From NCBI RefSeq assembly GCF_036077095.1, contig NZ_CP107960.1, forward strand, positions 2,170,001 to 2,234,000: a stretch of DNA of 64,000 nt. The letters are read 5' to 3'. Shown piece by piece: positions 23,637 through 31,935 of the stretch. The stretch's first letter is position 1. Each line of letters opens with the position of its first letter. Source of the stretch: Streptomyces sp. NBC_00376 (GTDB lineage Bacteria; Actinomycetota; Actinomycetes; Streptomycetales; Streptomycetaceae). The notes beneath the pieces were generated by a model. The model was given only the letters and a program-made list of their open reading frames with translations. It was not told where the DNA came from and made no database searches. The position numbers were made by a program, and so were the translations under genes.

Positions 23637-24317
23637 GTGTTTGTCAGAACGACCCCGCACATTCACGCGCTCGGCCTTCACCATCCACGTGTCTGGCGGC
23701 TGACCGCCGGCCAGCCGCTGCTGTCGGCGGAGGGGCTGACCGCCACCGAAGCGCTCTCCCACCACGACCCCGACCGACCGTTCCCGGACGGATACCGAAA
23801 ACTTCTGGCCGAGTTGGGGCACCCCTCGGTGGTGCCCGCCGGCGAACGGCTGCGGGAACTCGTGACCGCTCGTGGCTGGAGATCCCATGGCGCGGTCGTG
23901 GATGCGGTGACCGTCGCAACCCTGCGTCACGGAGGCGGAGTCGGGCTGCACAAGGCCCCTCCTGCAGGGGACGGGCAGGACCTGCTGCTCACCCGCGCCA
24001 CGGGGGACGAGCGAATCGTCCCCGCCTTCTCCAGCAAGTCCCGGCCCATTCCCGCCGGTGACCTCGTATACGGCCTGACGCGTGACGGCCGGGCCGTGGA
24101 TCCGCTCGCCTGGCTGGGAAAGCGGGACTGCGACGCAGCCGCCCACCAGCTCGCGGCGGACACGCACGAGGCCCTTCTGGTGGTCCTCGGCTGTCCCGGC
24201 GAGAACGCCGGACACAGCGAGGAGATCGGCGCCACGGTCGCCGAAGTCCTGACATCGGCCCAATTCGATTTGATCATGACGCCGGTTCCACACGGCGCTT
24301 TTGACGCGGATTCATAG
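23637..24317 (+). CDS. Stand-alone B3/B4-domain protein (PheT editing-domain-like)
   Basis: 226 residues from GTG 23637, with AGGAGGG 6 nt upstream. The core (about residues 75-205) follows the pattern of free-standing homologues of the B3/B4 domain of phenylalanyl-tRNA synthetase beta: GAVVDAVTVATLRHGGGVGLH, then PIPAGDLVYGLT, then ALLVVLGCPGE. In the synthetase this domain edits mischarged tRNA; the role of solo versions is mostly unproven. It is next to a candidate RiPP precursor and cyclodehydratase, and before the IS insertion was about 12 bp from the alpha/beta hydrolase. A role in tRNA-dependent chemistry or quality control for the pathway is speculation. Confidence 0.72.
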   Translation: MFVRTTPHIHALGLHHPRVWRLTAGQPLLSAEGLTATEALSHHDPDRPFPDGYRKLLAELGHPSVVPAGERLRELVTARGWRSHGAVVDAVTVATLRHGGGVGLHKAPPAGDGQDLLLTRATGDERIVPAFSSKSRPIPAGDLVYGLTRDGRAVDPLAWLGKRDCDAAAHQLAADTHEALLVVLGCPGENAGHSEEIGATVAEVLTSAQFDLIMTPVPHGAFDADS

Positions 24318-24443
24318 ACTCCGCTCAATTCATGACACGTTCGTCTCTTCACGGCGATTGCGGCACTGCCTGTAAGGTGCTGAGGCCGTGCAGAGCTGCT
24401 TGAGAATCACTCGACAACCATCCCTGGGGGGGATCGAACCACC
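24318..24443 (+). promoter_or_regulatory. Probable promoter region of the RiPP precursor
   Basis: 126 bp before the precursor. TTCACG near 24350 and TGTAAGGT near 24370 are a possible weak -35/-10 pair. Offered only as a guide. Confidence 0.3.
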
Positions 24444-24638
24444 ATGACCAACTCTGTCAACTCATGCAGCCGATTCGGTGAGCAGACTGCCACGGACACC
24501 ATGCACGCCTCGGCACGCGGTCTGATCATCGAGGACCTCGACGGGTCCTCGGAGACGGGCGCCGCGATGCTCTCCATCTGCGTCGTGGCCGCCCCTGCCG
24601 CCACGGCCGTCGCGGCGGCTTCCATACGGTTCGAGTAG
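24444..24638 (+). CDS. Candidate RiPP precursor peptide, 64 residues
   Basis: A G-rich site (CTGGGGGG) precedes ATG 24444. The N-terminal part is polar and ends in an acidic helix-like stretch with IIEDLD, as in leader peptides of azole and thiopeptide RiPPs. A GSSETGAA hinge follows, then a very different hydrophobic tail MLSICVVAAPAATAVAAAS ending in IRFE. The tail contains one Cys, two Ser and one Thr. The fused cyclodehydratase starts 19 bp downstream, a classical gene order. Likely modified residues are the SIC cluster and the Ala-flanked Thr/Ser. The Ala-rich core recalls thioamitide cores, but no TfuA gene is seen. The precursor role is inferred from size, composition and position. Confidence 0.75.
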   Translation: MTNSVNSCSRFGEQTATDTMHASARGLIIEDLDGSSETGAAMLSICVVAAPAATAVAAASIRFE

Positions 24639-24657
24639 AGATCCGGACGGGGGCCCC

Positions 24658-26973
24658 ATGACTCAGCGGGACGCAGAACACACCGTGTCGTCCGGAGGGG
24701 ATGACGGGACGCGGCTCGGCTTCAAGAGCCACCTGCACGCGACCCTCGTTCCCGGGGAGGCCGCCTACCTCGTCTCCCATCGCGGCGTCACGGCACTGCA
24801 CGGCCCACCCGCGGAGGTCCTCGTCCCGTTGCTGGACGGCAGCCGCAGTCCGGCAGCCGTCGTACGCGGGGCGGCCCCGTCGCTGACCCCGGCAGAGGTG
24901 CACGCGTCCCTGCGCGCCCTCGACGCCTCCGGGCTGCTCCGGCTGCGCCCGGCCGGCGCAGCCGGGGCATCCGACGGTTCCCGCCCCGACCTTGCGGCCG
25001 AGGCGTACTGGGACCTGGCCGGCCTCGACGGCGGCCGGGTCCCCGGCGAACTGGCACAGCGCACCCTGCGCGTGGTCACGCCACCCGGCATGGACCGGAA
25101 TGAGCTCCTGGACGCCTGCCGTTCCTCGGGGCTCGCCCTCACCGCACCCGGCGGGGAGGCGGACCTGACCCTCGTCCTGTGCGAGGACTACCTCTCCCCG
25201 CAACTGCACGAGATCGACGCCGAGCACCGTACGGCCGGGCGGCCCTGGCTGCTGGCCGGGCTCGGCTCCACCGCGGCCTGGATCGGCCCGGTCTTCCAGC
25301 CCGGCAACGGCCCGTGCTGGCACTGTCTGGCCACCCGGCTGCGCGGCCACCGGCACTCCGAGGAGCCGCTTCGGCGGAACCTCGGCCTGTCCGGACCGCC
25401 GCCGCGCCCTGCGGCCACCCTCCCGGCAGGCCGGTCCCTGACCGTGCAACTGGCCGTGCTCGAAGCCGCCAAGTGGCTGGCGGGCGTGCGCAACGACACC
25501 CAGAACTCCGTGAACATACTGGACACCCTCCGGCTGGGCGCCGCCGCGCACCCGGTCGCGCGGCTGCCCCAGTGCCCGGCCTGCGGGGACCCCGGCCTGG
25601 TGGCGATGCGGGCCGGCCGGCCGTTCGTACCGCGCTCGCGTCCCAAGACCGTGCTCGGCCTCAACGGCCACCGGGCTCTCACCCCGGCCGAGATGCTGCG
25701 CCGGTACGGCCCGCTGGTCGACCCGGTCACCGGGATCGTCCGGGAGATCCGGCGGGCCCCGGGCAGCCCGGACTTCGTCGACGCCTTCGTGGCCGGCGAG
25801 AATCTCGCCATGCGGAGCCCCACCCTGGCCGGGCTCCGAGCCGGACTGCGCTCGCTCAGCGGTGGCAAGGGCCTCAGCGAGGAAGAGGCCCGGACCAGTG
25901 CCCTGGGCGAGGCGGTGGAGCGTTTCAGCGGCACCCGGCATGGTGACGAGTCCGTCATCCGCGACACCTACCGTGCGCTGGGCGCGCAGGCGCTGCACCC
26001 GAACGCGAGCCAGCTGTACTCCGAGCGGCAGTTCGACGAGCGGAACGAGATAAACGCGCGGGGCGACCGGCTCCAGTACGTGCCGCCGCGCTTCGACGAG
26101 AACCGGCCCACCGACTGGACCCCGGTCTGGTCGCTCACCGAGGGCGTCCGGCGCCTGGTGCCCACCGCCCTGCTGTACTTCAGCGAAGAGCCCTCGCCCG
26201 ACGGCCTGTTCGCCGACTCCAACGGCAACGCGGCCGGATCCAGCCCCGAGGACGCCCTGGTCCAGGGCTTCTTGGAACTGGTCGAGCGGGACGCGGTGGC
26301 CCAGTGGTGGTACAACCGGACCCGGCGGCCCGCCATCGACCTCGACGCCTTCGCGGAGCCGTACATCGACCGGCTCCGTGACGGCTACCGCTCGGTCCGC
26401 CGCGAGGTGTGGGCCCTGGACCTCACTTCCGACTTCGGCATCCCGGTGGTCGCGGCGCTCTCCCGGCGCACCGACAAACCGGCCGAGGACATCGTGTTCG
26501 GCTTCGGCGCGCACTTCGACCCGCGGCTCGCGCTGCGCCGCGCGCTGACCGAAATGGGCCAACTGCTGCCGCTGGTCGGCGAGGTCACCGCAGAGGGCAC
26601 CGGCTACCGGGTCGACGACCCCGAGCCGCTGGACTGGTGGCTGCGTGCCACCGCCGCGAATCAGCCGTATCTGAGGCCCGACGGATCCCGCCCCAGCCGT
26701 CCGGCGGACTGGACGTACACCCCGACCACCGATCTGCGGGAGGACGTCGACCTGATCACCGAGGCAGTCCGGTCGCGCGGAATGGAGCTGCTGGTCCTGG
26801 ACCAGACCAGGCCTGACCTGGAACTTCCGGTAGTCAAGGTGATGGTGCCGGGGATGCGGCACTTCTGGCCCCGGTTCGCGCCCGGCCGGCTCTTCGACGC
26901 CCCTGTGGCGCTGGGGCACCTTTCGAGCCCGACGGAGTACGAACGGCTAAACCCGGTTCCGCTGTTCGTCTAG
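24658..26973 (+). CDS. TOMM cyclodehydratase, E1-like/YcaO fusion
   Basis: 771 residues. Residues about 10-330 are the E1-superfamily partner (ocin-ThiF/SagC-like) that binds the leader peptide. Its zinc cysteines are in CWHC (about 220) and CPAC (about 307). Residues about 375-771 are the YcaO domain with ATP-binding segments LSEEEARTSALGEAVERFSG (about 403-422) and FLELVERDAVAQWWYN (about 537). It ends NPVPLFV, a proline-containing tail like the PxPxP ends of YcaO cyclodehydratases. The enzyme converts Cys/Ser/Thr of a precursor to azolines with ATP. No SagB-type flavin dehydrogenase is seen within the window, so azoles may not form or the oxidase lies elsewhere. Confidence 0.93.
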   Translation: MTQRDAEHTVSSGGDDGTRLGFKSHLHATLVPGEAAYLVSHRGVTALHGPPAEVLVPLLDGSRSPAAVVRGAAPSLTPAEVHASLRALDASGLLRLRPAGAAGASDGSRPDLAAEAYWDLAGLDGGRVPGELAQRTLRVVTPPGMDRNELLDACRSSGLALTAPGGEADLTLVLCEDYLSPQLHEIDAEHRTAGRPWLLAGLGSTAAWIGPVFQPGNGPCWHCLATRLRGHRHSEEPLRRNLGLSGPPPRPAATLPAGRSLTVQLAVLEAAKWLAGVRNDTQNSVNILDTLRLGAAAHPVARLPQCPACGDPGLVAMRAGRPFVPRSRPKTVLGLNGHRALTPAEMLRRYGPLVDPVTGIVREIRRAPGSPDFVDAFVAGENLAMRSPTLAGLRAGLRSLSGGKGLSEEEARTSALGEAVERFSGTRHGDESVIRDTYRALGAQALHPNASQLYSERQFDERNEINARGDRLQYVPPRFDENRPTDWTPVWSLTEGVRRLVPTALLYFSEEPSPDGLFADSNGNAAGSSPEDALVQGFLELVERDAVAQWWYNRTRRPAIDLDAFAEPYIDRLRDGYRSVRREVWALDLTSDFGIPVVAALSRRTDKPAEDIVFGFGAHFDPRLALRRALTEMGQLLPLVGEVTAEGTGYRVDDPEPLDWWLRATAANQPYLRPDGSRPSRPADWTYTPTTDLREDVDLITEAVRSRGMELLVLDQTRPDLELPVVKVMVPGMRHFWPRFAPGRLFDAPVALGHLSSPTEYERLNPVPLFV

Positions 26974-27007
26974 CCCTTTATGCTCTCTGGAAACGTACTC
27001 AAGTTCG

Positions 27008-28285
27008 ATGACGAGACAGATAAGGCTACGCACACACACAACCATGCCACGTCATGACGAGATCGATCCCCTTCAGCCGGCGGCCACACCGGGCAGAGCC
27101 GCGAGCGAGCCGCCCGACGTCGCGGAGCTTCCGGCACCCCGGCTGGCCCGCATCATCCTCACGGTCGCGCTGATCAGCTACCTGGGCGTCACGGTCATCA
27201 ACCTGGTGGGTACCGACCTTCCCACCACTTCGTTACTGACCTCACTCGGCTGCCTGGTCCTCATCTTCGTTCTCCAGCTGAGGCATTCGAGCGCCGCCGT
27301 GCGCAGGGCTCCCGTCCTTCAGCGGAGCCTGACGCTCGGAGCCCAGACGCTGTTGACCTATCTGCCGATCGCGGCCTTCCACTCGCAGTGGGGCGCCATG
27401 GCCGGTTTCCTGGCGGGCTCGCTGCTGCTCCTGTTGCCGAGCCGGTGGGCCTGGCCGGCGTACGGCCTGGTCGGACTGAGCATGCTGATCCCGCCGACCC
27501 TGGACAACCTCTCCGTCCAGGAGACCGTCTACCTGGCGCAGTCGACCCTGCTGACCGGCCTGGTGGTCTACGGACTGTCCCGCATGGCGGCGCTCATCCA
27601 GGCACTGCACGACACCCGCAGCCAGCTCGCGGGCCTGGCGGTGGCCAAGGAACGGCTGCGCTTCGCCCGCGACCTCCACGACCTGCTGGGCTACAGCCTT
27701 TCGGCCATCACGCTGAAGGGCGAGCTGATCCACCGCCTGATCCCCTCCAATCCGCGGCGCGCCCTTGAGGAGGTCAGCGACGTACTCATCATCTCCCGCC
27801 AGTCGCTGGCCGATGTGCGCGTGGTCTCCAGCGGCCTGCGCAGCATGTCCCTGGAGCAGGAGATGCGTTCGGCCCAGTCCCTGCTGGAGGCCGCGGACGT
27901 CAAGGTACGGGTGGACATCCGGCTGGGCACGCTCGACCAGCGGGTCGACTCCGTACTGGCCGCCGTACTGCGCGAGGCCGTGACCAATCTGCTGCGGCAT
28001 TCGCGGGCCGGTACCTGCGCCATGGCGGCGACCCAGGACGGCGACCGGGTGCGGCTGTCCGTGTCCAACGACGGTGTGGATCCCTCGTACCGAGATGTGT
28101 CACCCCACAGCGGCAGTGGTCTGGGCAATCTGCGGGAGCGGTTGCAGTCCGCCTCCGGCGTGCTGACGATCACCCGCGGCCCGGGCGGCACCTTCGAACT
28201 GGTCGCGGAAGCACCGGCGCGACCACCACGCAGATTCGCCGACCCCGACGACGCCGAGTTCGGCGCCCAGGACCACGCCGCCTGA
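27008..28285 (+). CDS. DesK-type sensor histidine kinase
   Basis: 425 residues from ATG 27008; ATG 27044 is equally possible as no clear ribosome site is visible. A polar N-terminus is followed by about five membrane segments between residues 45 and 195 with little extracellular loop. Then comes a HisKA_3 dimerisation helix with the phospho-acceptor His in FARDLHDLLGYSLSA, and an HATPase domain with GSGLGNLRERL. The response regulator starts 18 bp downstream. The gene begins 34 bp after the cyclodehydratase, so it probably belongs to the RiPP locus as regulator or immunity sensor; with so little outside the membrane it should sense a membrane or lipid signal. Confidence 0.92.
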   Translation: MTRQIRLRTHTTMPRHDEIDPLQPAATPGRAASEPPDVAELPAPRLARIILTVALISYLGVTVINLVGTDLPTTSLLTSLGCLVLIFVLQLRHSSAAVRRAPVLQRSLTLGAQTLLTYLPIAAFHSQWGAMAGFLAGSLLLLLPSRWAWPAYGLVGLSMLIPPTLDNLSVQETVYLAQSTLLTGLVVYGLSRMAALIQALHDTRSQLAGLAVAKERLRFARDLHDLLGYSLSAITLKGELIHRLIPSNPRRALEEVSDVLIISRQSLADVRVVSSGLRSMSLEQEMRSAQSLLEAADVKVRVDIRLGTLDQRVDSVLAAVLREAVTNLLRHSRAGTCAMAATQDGDRVRLSVSNDGVDPSYRDVSPHSGSGLGNLRERLQSASGVLTITRGPGGTFELVAEAPARPPRRFADPDDAEFGAQDHAA

Positions 28286-28303
28286 CCCGGGAGAACCTTC
28301 ATC

Positions 28304-28915
28304 ATGACGATCCGCATCCTGCTGGCCGAAGACATGAACATGGTGCGCGGCGCCCTGGTCGCCCTGCTGAACCTGGAGGACGACCTTGAGGTCGTCTGCG
28401 AGGTCGAGCGCGGCGACGAGATCCTCGACGGCGCCCTCCTGCACAAGCCGGACGTCGCCGTCATCGACGTCGACCTCCCCGGCATCGACGGGCTGACCGC
28501 CGCCGAGCGGCTGCGCAAGCAGCTCCCGGAGTGCCGCGCGCTGATCCTCACCAGCCTCGGCCGTCCCGGGGCACTGCGCAGGGCACTCGCCGCGCAGGTG
28601 TCCGGCTTCCTGCTCAAGGACGCGCCTCCCCAGGAACTGGCCGCCGCCGTAAGGAACGTGGCCGCCGGGAAACGGGTGATCGACTCCCAGCTCGCCCTCT
28701 CCGCGTGGAACAGTACGGAGAGCCCGCTGACCACCCGCGAGACCGAGGTCCTGCGACTGGCGGCGGACGGCCTGGAGCCTGTCGAAATAGCCGGACATCT
28801 CCAACTCTCCCTCGGCACCGTCCGCAATTACCTCACCACCGCGGTGACCAAGCTCAACGCCCGGAACCGGGTGGACGCCATCAAGATCGCGCGTGACGCC
28901 GACTGGTTGCTGTAG
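28304..28915 (+). CDS. LuxR/NarL-family response regulator
   Basis: 203 residues. The receiver domain has acidic pair E9-D10, phospho-acceptor D55 (VIDVDLPG) and the conserved Lys in FLLKDAPP. The C-terminal LuxR helix-turn-helix is LTTRETEVLRLAADGLEPVEIAGHL with recognition helix GTVRNYLTT. It pairs with the DesK-type kinase just upstream. Targets are unknown; the precursor promoter region is the obvious candidate. Confidence 0.94.
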   Translation: MTIRILLAEDMNMVRGALVALLNLEDDLEVVCEVERGDEILDGALLHKPDVAVIDVDLPGIDGLTAAERLRKQLPECRALILTSLGRPGALRRALAAQVSGFLLKDAPPQELAAAVRNVAAGKRVIDSQLALSAWNSTESPLTTRETEVLRLAADGLEPVEIAGHLQLSLGTVRNYLTTAVTKLNARNRVDAIKIARDADWLL

Positions 28916-29023
28916 CGCAGTTGCCGCCGTCGCTGCAACGGACACTCGTCAGGTCCGAGTACGAGTATGGGGCCGGGCTTCGGCCGACGGTACCTCGCGG
29001 CTCATATGTCTGGCATGAATCTT

Positions 29024-29677
29024 TCACGTGTGGAATCGCTTGTTCAGGTAGGCGAGGACCGCCAGGACCCGGCGGTGTCCGCTGTCGCTCGGTGGCAGGC
29101 CGAGCTTGTTGAACACATTGCCGATGTGCTTGCTCACCGACCGTTCCGTGACCACCAGTCGGGCCGCGATCGTGGCGTTGTCCCTGCCCTCCGCCATCAG
29201 CTGGAGCACCTCGCGCTCGCGCCGGGTCAGTGAGTCGATCGGGTCGTCCCTGCGTTTCGCGAGGAGCTCCGCCACCACCTCCGGGTCCAGCGCGGTGCCG
29301 CCCGAGGAGACCCGCTCCAGGGCATCGAGGAACTCGTCCACCCGGCCGACCCGGTCCTTGAGCAGATATCCCACGCCACTCGCCCCGCCGCCCAGCAGTT
29401 CGGCGGCGTAGGTCTCCTCGACGTACTGCGAGAGCACGAGCACGGGCAGTCCCGGGATCTCCGCGCGCGCGGCGAGCGCCGCGCGCAGCCCCTCGTCCCG
29501 GAACCCCGGCGGCATCCGCACGTCCAGTACGGCCACGTCCGGTCGGTGCTCCAGCAGGGCGGGCAGCACTTCCGGGCCACTGGCCGCGACCGCCGCCACC
29601 TCGTGCCCGGCGGAGGTGAGGAGCAGTACGAGCCCCTCACGCAACAGGGCGTTGTCCTCTGCGATCACCACACGCAC
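29024..29677 (-). CDS. LuxR/NarL-family response regulator, second system
   Basis: 217 residues: receiver with D52 (VLDVRMPP) and LLKDRV, then a LuxR domain (LTRREREVLQLMAEGRDNATIA). It overlaps the kinase gene by 13 bp, so the two are translated together. It converges with the preceding regulator with a 108-bp gap in which no strong hairpin is visible. Confidence 0.94.
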   Translation of the reverse strand: MRVVIAEDNALLREGLVLLLTSAGHEVAAVAASGPEVLPALLEHRPDVAVLDVRMPPGFRDEGLRAALAARAEIPGLPVLVLSQYVEETYAAELLGGGASGVGYLLKDRVGRVDEFLDALERVSSGGTALDPEVVAELLAKRRDDPIDSLTRREREVLQLMAEGRDNATIAARLVVTERSVSKHIGNVFNKLGLPPSDSGHRRVLAVLAYLNKRFHT

Positions 29678-30837
29678 GGAAGCTCCACTTCGATCGCGGT
29701 CGGCCCCCCGACGGGGCTCGACACCTGCACGATGCCGTCGAGCGCGGCGATCCGCCGCCGCATGCCGAGCAGCCCACTGCCGCCGCTCTCATCGGCTCCG
29801 CCGCAGCCCTCGTCGCACACCGAGATCCTCAACGAGCCGGGGGTGCGCAGTAGTTCCACCCGGGCCCGGCGGGATCCACTGTGCTTGGCGGCGTTGGTCA
29901 GCGCCTCCGCGACCGAGAAGTACGCCGCCGCTTCGACCGCGGCCGGTGCGCGCGCGCCGCCCTCCACACCGTCGTCGGTCACCTCGACCTCCAGACCGCT
30001 GCCGGCGGCGAGCGCCCGTACCGCACCGACGAGCCCGCGGTCGGTCAGGATCGGCGGATGGATGCCGCGCACCACGTGCCGCAGTTCGGTGAGGGCCTCC
30101 TCCACCTGGTCCTGCGCATCGTCGAGCAGCTTGCGGGCTGTGTCGGGACTGTTGTCGTACGCCCTGCGCGCCAGCCCCACCCGCATCGACAGCGCCACCA
30201 GGCGGGCCTGCGTACCGTCGTGCAAGTCGCGTTCGATCCGCCGCAGTTCGGCGCCGTGGGCCGCCATGGCATCCGCTCGGGTGGCCGTCAACTCCTCTAC
30301 ACGGTCCGCGAGTTCGGCGCTGCGCCGGGCGTCGGGCGAGAGGTCCAGCAGGGAGCGGGTCCAGGCGGCGTCCAAGTCGGCGAGCCGGCCGAGAAGCGGC
30401 AGCACCACGGCCCGGTGCCCCAGGACCCAGCACCAGACGCCGTCCACCAGAATGCCGAAGATCCACACGAGCAGCGAGGCGTACGCCAGCAGCCAGCCGT
30501 AGAGCAAGTGGGCGGCCAGCCACCTCAGATCGCGGTACGTCCCGGGGTCCTTGACCGCCGTACGCACCCGAACGGGGAGGTCACCGACGAGCGGTACGTA
30601 CGCCTCGGGGACCTCCTCCCCCGTCCAGTTCGCGACCTCGCGCCGTTTGGCTCCGGCGAGCCGGCGCAGCAGCAGGACCGTTTCGGGCAGGACGCCCGCG
30701 CCGATCACCAGCACGGTGACGGTCACGGTGAACGCCAGCAAGGGCAGGAACAGGAACGAGGCCAGGGCCAGGCCGGCCGATCTCAGCAGGTGCCGCGTCG
30801 CCCGCCATGCGAGCCAGAGCCTCTCTCTCATGGCCAT
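29665..30837 (-). CDS. NarX/DesK-type sensor histidine kinase, second system
   Basis: 390 residues from ATG 30837 (ATG 30831 also possible). It has an N-terminal pair of membrane helices (about 12-50), a linker domain, and a second helix pair (about 105-150) in the pattern of Streptomyces sensor-domain-containing kinases. The HisKA_3 His is in RRIERDLHDGTQARL, and the HATPase has EALTNAAKHS and GSGLLGMRRR. The cytoplasmic linker between helix pairs suggests membrane stress sensing. Divergent from the small membrane protein at 31010, a likely target. Confidence 0.93.
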   Translation of the reverse strand: MAMRERLWLAWRATRHLLRSAGLALASFLFLPLLAFTVTVTVLVIGAGVLPETVLLLRRLAGAKRREVANWTGEEVPEAYVPLVGDLPVRVRTAVKDPGTYRDLRWLAAHLLYGWLLAYASLLVWIFGILVDGVWCWVLGHRAVVLPLLGRLADLDAAWTRSLLDLSPDARRSAELADRVEELTATRADAMAAHGAELRRIERDLHDGTQARLVALSMRVGLARRAYDNSPDTARKLLDDAQDQVEEALTELRHVVRGIHPPILTDRGLVGAVRALAAGSGLEVEVTDDGVEGGARAPAAVEAAAYFSVAEALTNAAKHSGSRRARVELLRTPGSLRISVCDEGCGGADESGGSGLLGMRRRIAALDGIVQVSSPVGGPTAIEVELPCVW

Positions 30838-30880
30838 CAGATTAGGTGACCGACAGGACATGCGAAGGCGTGTGCGCCAC

Positions 30881-30917
30881 CCGGACCGTGGTGTATCGGG
30901 CTACACCACGGGTCCGG
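30881..30917. promoter_or_regulatory. Inverted repeat between the kinase and the small membrane protein gene
   Basis: CCGGACCGTGGTGTA (30881-30895) faces TACACCACGGGTCCGG (30902-30917). The arms match except for one extra base. Its place in a divergent promoter region makes it a candidate operator for the adjacent response regulator. Confidence 0.45.
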
Positions 30918-31009
30918 TAGAACGCCCCCTCGATCTGTGGCCCCGCGAACTGGCATCGTGGTTTCCGCAAGGGGCATCGGCCCCCCACCGCTCGATGGAA
31001 GGAACGGTC

Positions 31010-31183
31010 ATGAAGGCCCTGCTCTGGATCCTGCTCGTGGTAACCGTCGCCGCAAATGTCTCCACCAGCTTTGCCTTCGACGGCGGCAAGCAGGTCGCCA
31101 TCAGCGTCTGCACCGGTACCGTCGCCATCGCCTCGGCCGTGGGTCTCTTCCTGATGCGCAACAAGCGCGTTAAGGGGTCCTGA
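31010..31183 (+). CDS. Small membrane protein, 57 residues
   Basis: ATG 31010 follows GGAAGGAAC. Two predicted membrane helices (about residues 3-20 and 30-48) are joined by a short loop, with a basic tail (RNKRVKGS). Function unknown. The divergent arrangement with a two-component operon suggests it is part of that response. Confidence 0.75.
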   Translation: MKALLWILLVVTVAANVSTSFAFDGGKQVAISVCTGTVAIASAVGLFLMRNKRVKGS

Positions 31184-31280
31184 CAGCACGGTGCGAACGG
31201 TCGCGGTGCAACCGGTCGCGGTACGCGCTGCCGCCCGCTCCGGGCCCGGCGCACAGCGCACCTTCTTCCCGCAGCCCGGG

Positions 31281-31310
31281 CAGTGCCCTGCCCCCGGGGG
31301 CAGGGCACTG
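31281..31310. terminator. Bidirectional terminator
   Basis: Perfect 30-bp palindrome, arms 31281-31295 and 31296-31310, between the small membrane protein gene and the oppositely oriented agmatine deiminase remnant. Confidence 0.75.
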
Positions 31311-31344
31311 TTCCAGAGGCAGGGATTCCGCGCTCCGTTCGCGC

Positions 31345-31550
31345 CTACGGCACGGGCTGTTGCTGGGTGACGCAGTGGATGCCGCCGCCTCCCGCGCCCA
31401 GCCGGTCGATGTTCAGCTGCTCGACGGTGCGGCCGGGATGGAGCCGGGCCAGTACGCCCTTCGCCGCCGCGTCCGCCGCGGCATCACCGAACTGGCCGCA
31501 GACGACGGCGCCGTTGCACAGGTAGTAGTGGGAGTGTTCAATGAACGGCG
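31345..31550 (-). pseudogene. Agmatine deiminase, C-terminal remnant
   Basis: The last ~65 codons read FIEHSHYYLCNGAVVCGQFG, then GRTVEQLNIDRLGAGGGGIH and CVTQQQPVP before TAG (31345-31347). The GGGGIHC-TQQQP ending is diagnostic of the peptidyl-arginine deiminase family; its Cys is the catalytic one. The frame is lost towards 31550, where IS256-type sequence begins. The rest of the gene is absent from the window. Confidence 0.85.
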
Positions 31551-31575
31551 GATCCGATGATCAAGGAGACGCCGG

Positions 31576-31935
31576 ATGAGCGACACCACCATCGAGCAGA
31601 TAGCGGCCGACGAGCCGACCTCCGTGGCCGTGCCGGCGAGTGACGAGCAGTTGGTCGCGATGCTCGTGGACCGGGCCCGGTCGGAGGGCCTGCGGCTGAC
31701 CGGCGAGGGCGGGCTGCTCCAGCAGCTGACCAAGCGGGTGCTGGAGTCCGCCCTTGAGGGCGAGATCACCGATCACCTCGGATACGAGAAGCACGACGCC
31801 GAGGGCCGGGGCAGCGGCAACTCCCGTAACGGGGCGCGGGTGAAGACGGTGCTGACCGATGTCGGCCCGGTCGAGGTCAAGGTCCCCCGGGACGTGGGTC
31901 CAGGTCCTTGGGGTCACGCGCGATCTCCGGAGTGA
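31576..31935 (+). pseudogene. IS256-family transposase, N-terminal remnant
   Basis: About 105 residues of a mutator-type transposase (GEGGLLQQLTKRVLESALEG, EITDHLGYEKHDAEGRGSGN, VGPVEVKVPRD) stop at about 31893; the residues after PRD are out of context. The catalytic core is missing. Both ends abut broken genes, so the element mediated or suffered deletions. Confidence 0.88.

Noticed and set aside
24444..24638. Reading the small peptide as a lanthipeptide or lasso precursor
   Set aside because: No LanM/LanB, lasso cyclase or protease gene is adjacent; the neighbour is a cyclodehydratase of the azoline type.
31283..31525. Plus-strand 80-codon frame
   Set aside because: Antisense to the agmatine deiminase remnant, whose GGGGIHC ending is clear.
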